From the NCBI GenBank assembly GCA_046351555.1, contig JAXLYI010000014.1, forward strand, positions 1-64,000: a stretch of DNA of 64,000 nt. The letters are read 5' to 3'. The translations under genes were made by a program, and so were the position numbers. Shown here piece by piece: positions 60,656-64,000 of this stretch. A model generated the notes under the pieces. That model was given only the letters and a program-made list of their open reading frames with translations. It had not been told where the DNA came from and made no database searches. Origin of the DNA: CAISKJ01 sp046351555. GTDB lineage: Bacteria > Myxococcota_A > Polyangia > Polyangiales > Ga0077539. Numbering within the stretch: position 1 is the first letter of the stretch; each line of letters starts with the position of its first letter.

Positions 60656-62623
60656 TCACTCCCCCGCGCCGCGCACCGCGTAGACGAAGCTCGCCTGCGG
60701 GTGCGCGCGGACGCGCTCGCCCACCGCCGCCTGCGGAACGCGCGGGCCGTCGACGTAGCGCGCGGCGAGCGCCTCGGCGGCGGCGCGGTCGCCGGTCGCC
60801 TTGATCCGCATCACCTGCGCCATCAGCCGCTCGCACGCTCCCTCGAAGCGCTCCATCGCGAACGTGAACGCCCCCCGGTGCGCGCCGTCGGCCGCGGGCG
60901 CGGCGTCGTCCCACGCGAGCGCGCCGTCGTCGAGCAGCGCGCCCACCTGAACCGCCGCGAGCTGGCTGTACGCCATCCGCTGCCCGCCCGGCGCGTACAT
61001 CCCGCTGGCGATGTGGTCGAGCGCCCAGAGGACGGAGTCGGTGTAGATCCGCCGCGCCGTCGCGTCATCGATGACCCCGCGCCGCCGCAGCCAGCCCGTG
61101 AAATACAGCGCGCCCGTCTGGGCCTTGAGCTCCTCGAGCATCGAGGCGAGGTCGCCGCCGAAGCACTCGTCGGCGGTCCGCCCGCTGGCGCGGTACTCGT
61201 GGGCGGGGCCGAGGTTGTGCGTCGCCTCGTGGAGGATGGTGGCGAGGAGCCCCGGCCCGTCGTCGTCGGTGACGTCCGCGAGCGACCCCGCGGTGAGGAG
61301 CGACGCGGCCCCGGCGCGGCGGCGTGCGAGGCTGTCGGGGTCGGTGTAGAGGTTGCTCATCGCGACGGTTCGCCCGCGGCCCTCGGCGGACACCGGGCCC
61401 CAGTTGGGGAGGCTCTGGCCGACGGTGGCGCCGTAGGCGTCGCGGTCGTCGCCCGCGTTCGCCACGATGTCGATGAAGTCGGGCATGTGAAACGACACGC
61501 TGCGTGCGGTGTACGCCCCGGGCGCGAGGTCGGCGAGGGCGCGCTCCATGTCGTTTTGCAGGGGCGTGAGGCGGTCTTGCCACGTGAGCGAGGCCGTGTT
61601 GATGCGGGCGAGCGTGAGGTGGAAGCCGGCCTTCTGGCTGCACGGCTCCCAGTAGGTCTCGTCGGGGGCGACGCGGAGGTACCAGCGGGAGTTGCGGGCG
61701 TTCATCCGCGACCAGGCCTCGTCGGCGGGCGTCCAGTCGTTGGTCTCGAACGACGTCGCGGCCGCGCGGAGGTACGCGACGAGCGCGGCCTCGGCGGGGT
61801 CGCTCATCGCGTCGGCGGCGTCACGGAGCTCGGCGGCTACGGCGCGCATCACGTCGCCGTACGCCTCGGTGTAGGGGACGGCGCGCAACGCGTCTCCATC
61901 GCCGCGCACCACGGTGAAGGGCGAGAGCAGCGCGGGCGCGTCGGCGCGCGCTTCGAGCGCGGCGCAGAAGCGGGCGTGGGACTGGAGCGCGGCGGGGTAC
62001 ACGTCCACCGGCTGCGCGGGCGCGCCGGGGAGGGCGGCGCACTGGGCGTCGCGCTGGGTGTTGGCGCCGCGGCAGGCGGTTCCCCAGTTGCGGCGGAAGA
62101 GGGAGCGGCTGGCGGGGTCGAGCGCGCGGGCGCGGTCGGCGAGCGCGGTCATGCCCGACTGTTGCGCGTAGAGGTGGTCGATGCGCTCGGCGACGCGGAG
62201 CATCCGCGCGGCGAAATCACGGTGGACGGGTGGGAGGTCGGCGAGGTCGGTCTCGACGAGCGTGAGCGCAGTGTGGTCGAGCTCGTCGTGGACGCGGCGG
62301 ACGCGCGGGTCGGTGCTCTCGGGGGCGCGGGCCTCCGCGGCGATGCGGGCGAGGGCGGCATCCCAGGCGGGCGTGAAGCGGCCGTCGCGCACCCACTCCC
62401 CGCGCTCGGGGTAGAAGCGCAGCGAGCGGACCTCGTCGGGGTCGGGCGCGTGGTTCCCGTTGGCGTCGCGCGCCCAGAAGAGCGGCAGGTCGAGGCGGAG
62501 CGCGAGCTGGTTGAAGCGCAGGCGCGACGGGGCCGCGGGCCCGGAAAAGAGCGCGGCCGGCGGGCGCGGCGCAGCGCTGCATGCGGCGAGAAACGCGAAG
62601 GCGCAGAGGGCGGGGAAACGCAT
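60656..62623 (-). CDS. Zincin lipoprotein with HEATHN motif
   Basis: 655 residues. The ATG at 62623 is chosen because it opens a lipoprotein signal (MRFPALCAFAFLAAC, Cys15). The zinc site is H465-EATH469-N in ATILHEATHNLGPAHEY. A candidate third ligand is E497/E498 in SMLEELKAQTG, an arrangement recalling M49 dipeptidyl peptidase III-like proteins and other gluzincins. Family assignment is tentative because the usual six-residue M49 motif HEXXGH is replaced by HEATHN. It is probably a surface or periplasmic peptidase. TAGCGT lies ten nt before the start. It is divergent from the methyltransferase at 62697. Confidence 0.8.
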   Translation of the reverse strand: MRFPALCAFAFLAACSAAPRPPAALFSGPAAPSRLRFNQLALRLDLPLFWARDANGNHAPDPDEVRSLRFYPERGEWVRDGRFTPAWDAALARIAAEARAPESTDPRVRRVHDELDHTALTLVETDLADLPPVHRDFAARMLRVAERIDHLYAQQSGMTALADRARALDPASRSLFRRNWGTACRGANTQRDAQCAALPGAPAQPVDVYPAALQSHARFCAALEARADAPALLSPFTVVRGDGDALRAVPYTEAYGDVMRAVAAELRDAADAMSDPAEAALVAYLRAAATSFETNDWTPADEAWSRMNARNSRWYLRVAPDETYWEPCSQKAGFHLTLARINTASLTWQDRLTPLQNDMERALADLAPGAYTARSVSFHMPDFIDIVANAGDDRDAYGATVGQSLPNWGPVSAEGRGRTVAMSNLYTDPDSLARRRAGAASLLTAGSLADVTDDDGPGLLATILHEATHNLGPAHEYRASGRTADECFGGDLASMLEELKAQTGALYFTGWLRRRGVIDDATARRIYTDSVLWALDHIASGMYAPGGQRMAYSQLAAVQVGALLDDGALAWDDAAPAADGAHRGAFTFAMERFEGACERLMAQVMRIKATGDRAAAEALAARYVDGPRVPQAAVGERVRAHPQASFVYAVRGAGE

Positions 62624-62633
62624 CGGGGCCGCG

Positions 62634-62639
62634 ACGCTA
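62634..62639 (-). promoter_or_regulatory. -10-like hexamer TAGCGT before the zincin gene
   Basis: On the minus strand TAGCGT lies ten nt before the ATG at 62623, with no Shine-Dalgarno. It is identical to the hexamer at 60107-60112. Confidence 0.3.
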
Positions 62640-62696
62640 CCAGAGCGCGTCACGAACGCGCCGCGGTTCGGCGGGTCGTGGTATCCAGCGCACCCG

Positions 62697-63545
62697 ATGA
62701 CCACCGAACTCTCCGCCGCCTGGGACCGCCACGCCGACCTCTACGGGCGGCAGTTCGCGCACCTCACGGGCTTCGCCGCCCGCTCGATGGTGAACATGAT
62801 CGCCCCGCGCCTCCGCCCCGACGCGCACCTGCTCGACATCGCCTGCGGCACGGGCGCGGCCACCGTCCCCGCGGTGGAGCGCGCGCTGCGGCTCGGCGCC
62901 GGGCGCGTCACGGCGACCGACTTCTCGCCCGCGATGGTGGAGCGGACGCGCGCCGCCGTCGCCGCGCTCGGGGCGGGCGAGGGGACGGTGCGCTGCGAGG
63001 TCCACGACGGCGAGGCGCTGGGCTTCGCGGACGCGAGCTTCGACGCGGCGGTGTCGTGCTTCGGCATCTTCCTCTTCCGCGACCGGCGCGCGGGGTGGCG
63101 CGAGGCGGCGCGGGTGCTGCGGCCCGGCGGGACGTTCGCGACGGCCGTGTGGATGGGCCCGGCGGACAACCCGATGCTGCGGCATCAGATGGAGCCCGTC
63201 GGGGCCGCGCTCCCGCCGCGGCTCCTGCAACCGCCGCCGAAGGGGTCGTGGATGGAGGTCGCCACCGCCGACGCGCTCGCCGCGGAGGTGACGGAGGCGG
63301 GCGCCTTCCGCGACGCCGCGGTGTACCCGCTGCGGATGACCTTCGCGGTGGGCGCGTGGCGCGACCTCTGGGACATGATGCGCGACAACCCGGTGATGGG
63401 CGCCGTCCTCGCGCAGTGCGACGCCGACGAGCTGGCGCGGGTGAAGGAGAGCGTGCTCGGGCGCTTCCGCGAGCTCGCTGGCGGCGAGGACAAGCCGCTG
63501 CTGCTCGACGCCGCCTGCAACGTGCTCATCGCGACGAGGGCGTGA
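62697..63545 (+). CDS. SAM-dependent class I methyltransferase
   Basis: 282 residues. Motif I LLDIACGTGAATVP binds S-adenosylmethionine. Further Rossmann elements follow: VTATDFSPAMVERTRAAVAA, CEVHDGEALGFADASFDAAV, EAARVLRPGGTFATAVWMG. Residues before the fold (AWDRHADLYGRQFAHLTGFA) resemble UbiE/Coq5-type small-molecule methyltransferases. The acceptor is unknown. TATCCA lies nine nt before the ATG, without a Shine-Dalgarno. The next lipoprotein gene starts one nt after its stop (GTG at 63547), so the two are co-transcribed. Confidence 0.9.
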   Translation: MTTELSAAWDRHADLYGRQFAHLTGFAARSMVNMIAPRLRPDAHLLDIACGTGAATVPAVERALRLGAGRVTATDFSPAMVERTRAAVAALGAGEGTVRCEVHDGEALGFADASFDAAVSCFGIFLFRDRRAGWREAARVLRPGGTFATAVWMGPADNPMLRHQMEPVGAALPPRLLQPPPKGSWMEVATADALAAEVTEAGAFRDAAVYPLRMTFAVGAWRDLWDMMRDNPVMGAVLAQCDADELARVKESVLGRFRELAGGEDKPLLLDAACNVLIATRA

Positions 63546-63546
63546 C

Positions 63547-64000
63547 GTGAGCCGGCGTGCATTCCCGGCGCTCGTGACGCTTCTCCTCGGGTGCGCTGGC
63601 ACCGCGGGGACGGCCCCGACGGCGGCGCCCGACGCGAGCGCCGACGTCGCGGCGGACATCGCGCGCGGAGACACGGTCGACGTGGGCGCGGACGTCGCGG
63701 ACGTCGGTGGCGACGGTGACGTCCCCCGCGCGGACGACGGGCCCGCGGTCCCCGGGCCGATCGACGGCGCGTGGCGCGTGACGGACATCCTCTGCGGCGC
63801 GGAGCCCGCGAGCGCGGGGGCGCGGGCGTTCATCACGGCGCCCAACCGATCGGAGTTCACGGTCGACGGCGACCGGAGCACCTATACGCTGAGCACGCCG
63901 ACCTGTGTGCTGCGGCTGGAGTCGTCGGTGGCGTACCCGTCGCCGGGGCGGGCGGTGTTCACCGCGCGGGGGCCGTTCACGTGCGTGCCGGCGGGGTGTA
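63547..64000 (+). CDS. Lipoprotein, cut by the window edge
   Basis: The first 151 codons run from a GTG one nt after the methyltransferase stop to the right edge. Signal MSRRAFPALVTLLLGC gives a lipobox Cys16 with AGTAG. An Asp/Ala/Val linker (ASADVAADIARGD, VDVGADVADVGGDG) leads to the start of a beta-rich domain (GAWRVTDILCGAEPASAG, SEFTVDGDRSTYTLSTPTC, LRLESSVAYPSPGRAVFTA), with spaced cysteines as in lipocalin-like lipoproteins. The 3' end is outside the window. Function unknown. Confidence 0.68.
   Translation, partial: MSRRAFPALVTLLLGCAGTAGTAPTAAPDASADVAADIARGDTVDVGADVADVGGDGDVPRADDGPAVPGPIDGAWRVTDILCGAEPASAGARAFITAPNRSEFTVDGDRSTYTLSTPTCVLRLESSVAYPSPGRAVFTARGPFTCVPAGC

Overview
The window is very GC-rich, with codon use strongly biased to G/C third positions, and looks like a chromosomal piece from a predatory or social member of the Myxococcota, most likely a Polyangia-type myxobacterium. 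The evidence is an unusual density of lipoproteins and secreted beta-propeller or repeat proteins, eukaryote-like Ser/Thr kinases, an AgmX-type C-terminal domain on a VIT/vWA protein, three proteins with MYXO-CTERM-like sorting tails, and long Asp/Ala linkers behind lipoboxes. No rRNA, tRNA, CRISPR array, transposase, prophage or biosynthetic cluster was recognised. The only obvious housekeeping gene is purF.

Layout. 0-8.1 kb: the start of a lipoprotein running off the left edge, a VIT/vWA protein divergent from a kinase / TPR-PEGA / small lipoprotein operon, a Na+/solute symporter, a small membrane protein, and a TPR gene whose 3' end is lost in a homopolymer-rich stretch (8141-8263) that looks like a sequencing or assembly defect. 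8.3-16.8 kb: a leftward operon encoding two NHL-propeller lipoproteins, a cytochrome P460-like lipoprotein and a 1544-residue metzincin-type metalloprotease lipoprotein. 16.9-22.4 kb: a BNR-propeller MYXO-CTERM protein, a lipoprotein with 19 Cys-rich repeats, and a second kinase with an N-terminal Cys-rich knuckle. 22.5-26.8 kb: a secreted protein, a two-gene module (an internally duplicated protein plus a J-domain-like HPD protein) and purF. 27-36.1 kb: a DNRLRE surface protein, a possible Fe(II)/2-oxoglutarate oxygenase, then exbB-exbD-tonB, a TonB-dependent receptor and a beta-helix lipoprotein, preceded by four phased GTGACG repeats. 36.1-49.3 kb: RCC1, unknown, two BNR-like and FG-GAP/CARDB surface proteins, all leftward. 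49.4-57.3 kb: four rightward lipoproteins (alpha/beta hydrolase, Cys-repeat/FG-GAP, GH92 alpha-mannosidase, bactofilin-like). 57.4-64 kb: two unknown proteins, a zincin lipoprotein, a SAM methyltransferase and a lipoprotein cut by the right edge.

Taken together, most genes build and sense the cell surface: outer-membrane import energised by a dedicated Ton system, surface-exposed hydrolases (proteases, lipase-like, mannosidase) suited to digesting macromolecules or prey, and kinases that could transduce signals.

The least explained features are non-coding. Three intergenic long-hairpin elements (39681-40314, 57451-57750, 60169-60494) have near-identical inverted arms of about 88-277 bp; two of them carry perfect short tandem repeats (8-mer or 7-mer) in the loop. 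There is also a compact REP-like pair (45180-45273). A recurring TAnnnT hexamer sits 6-15 nt before start codons that lack a Shine-Dalgarno, suggesting many leaderless messages.
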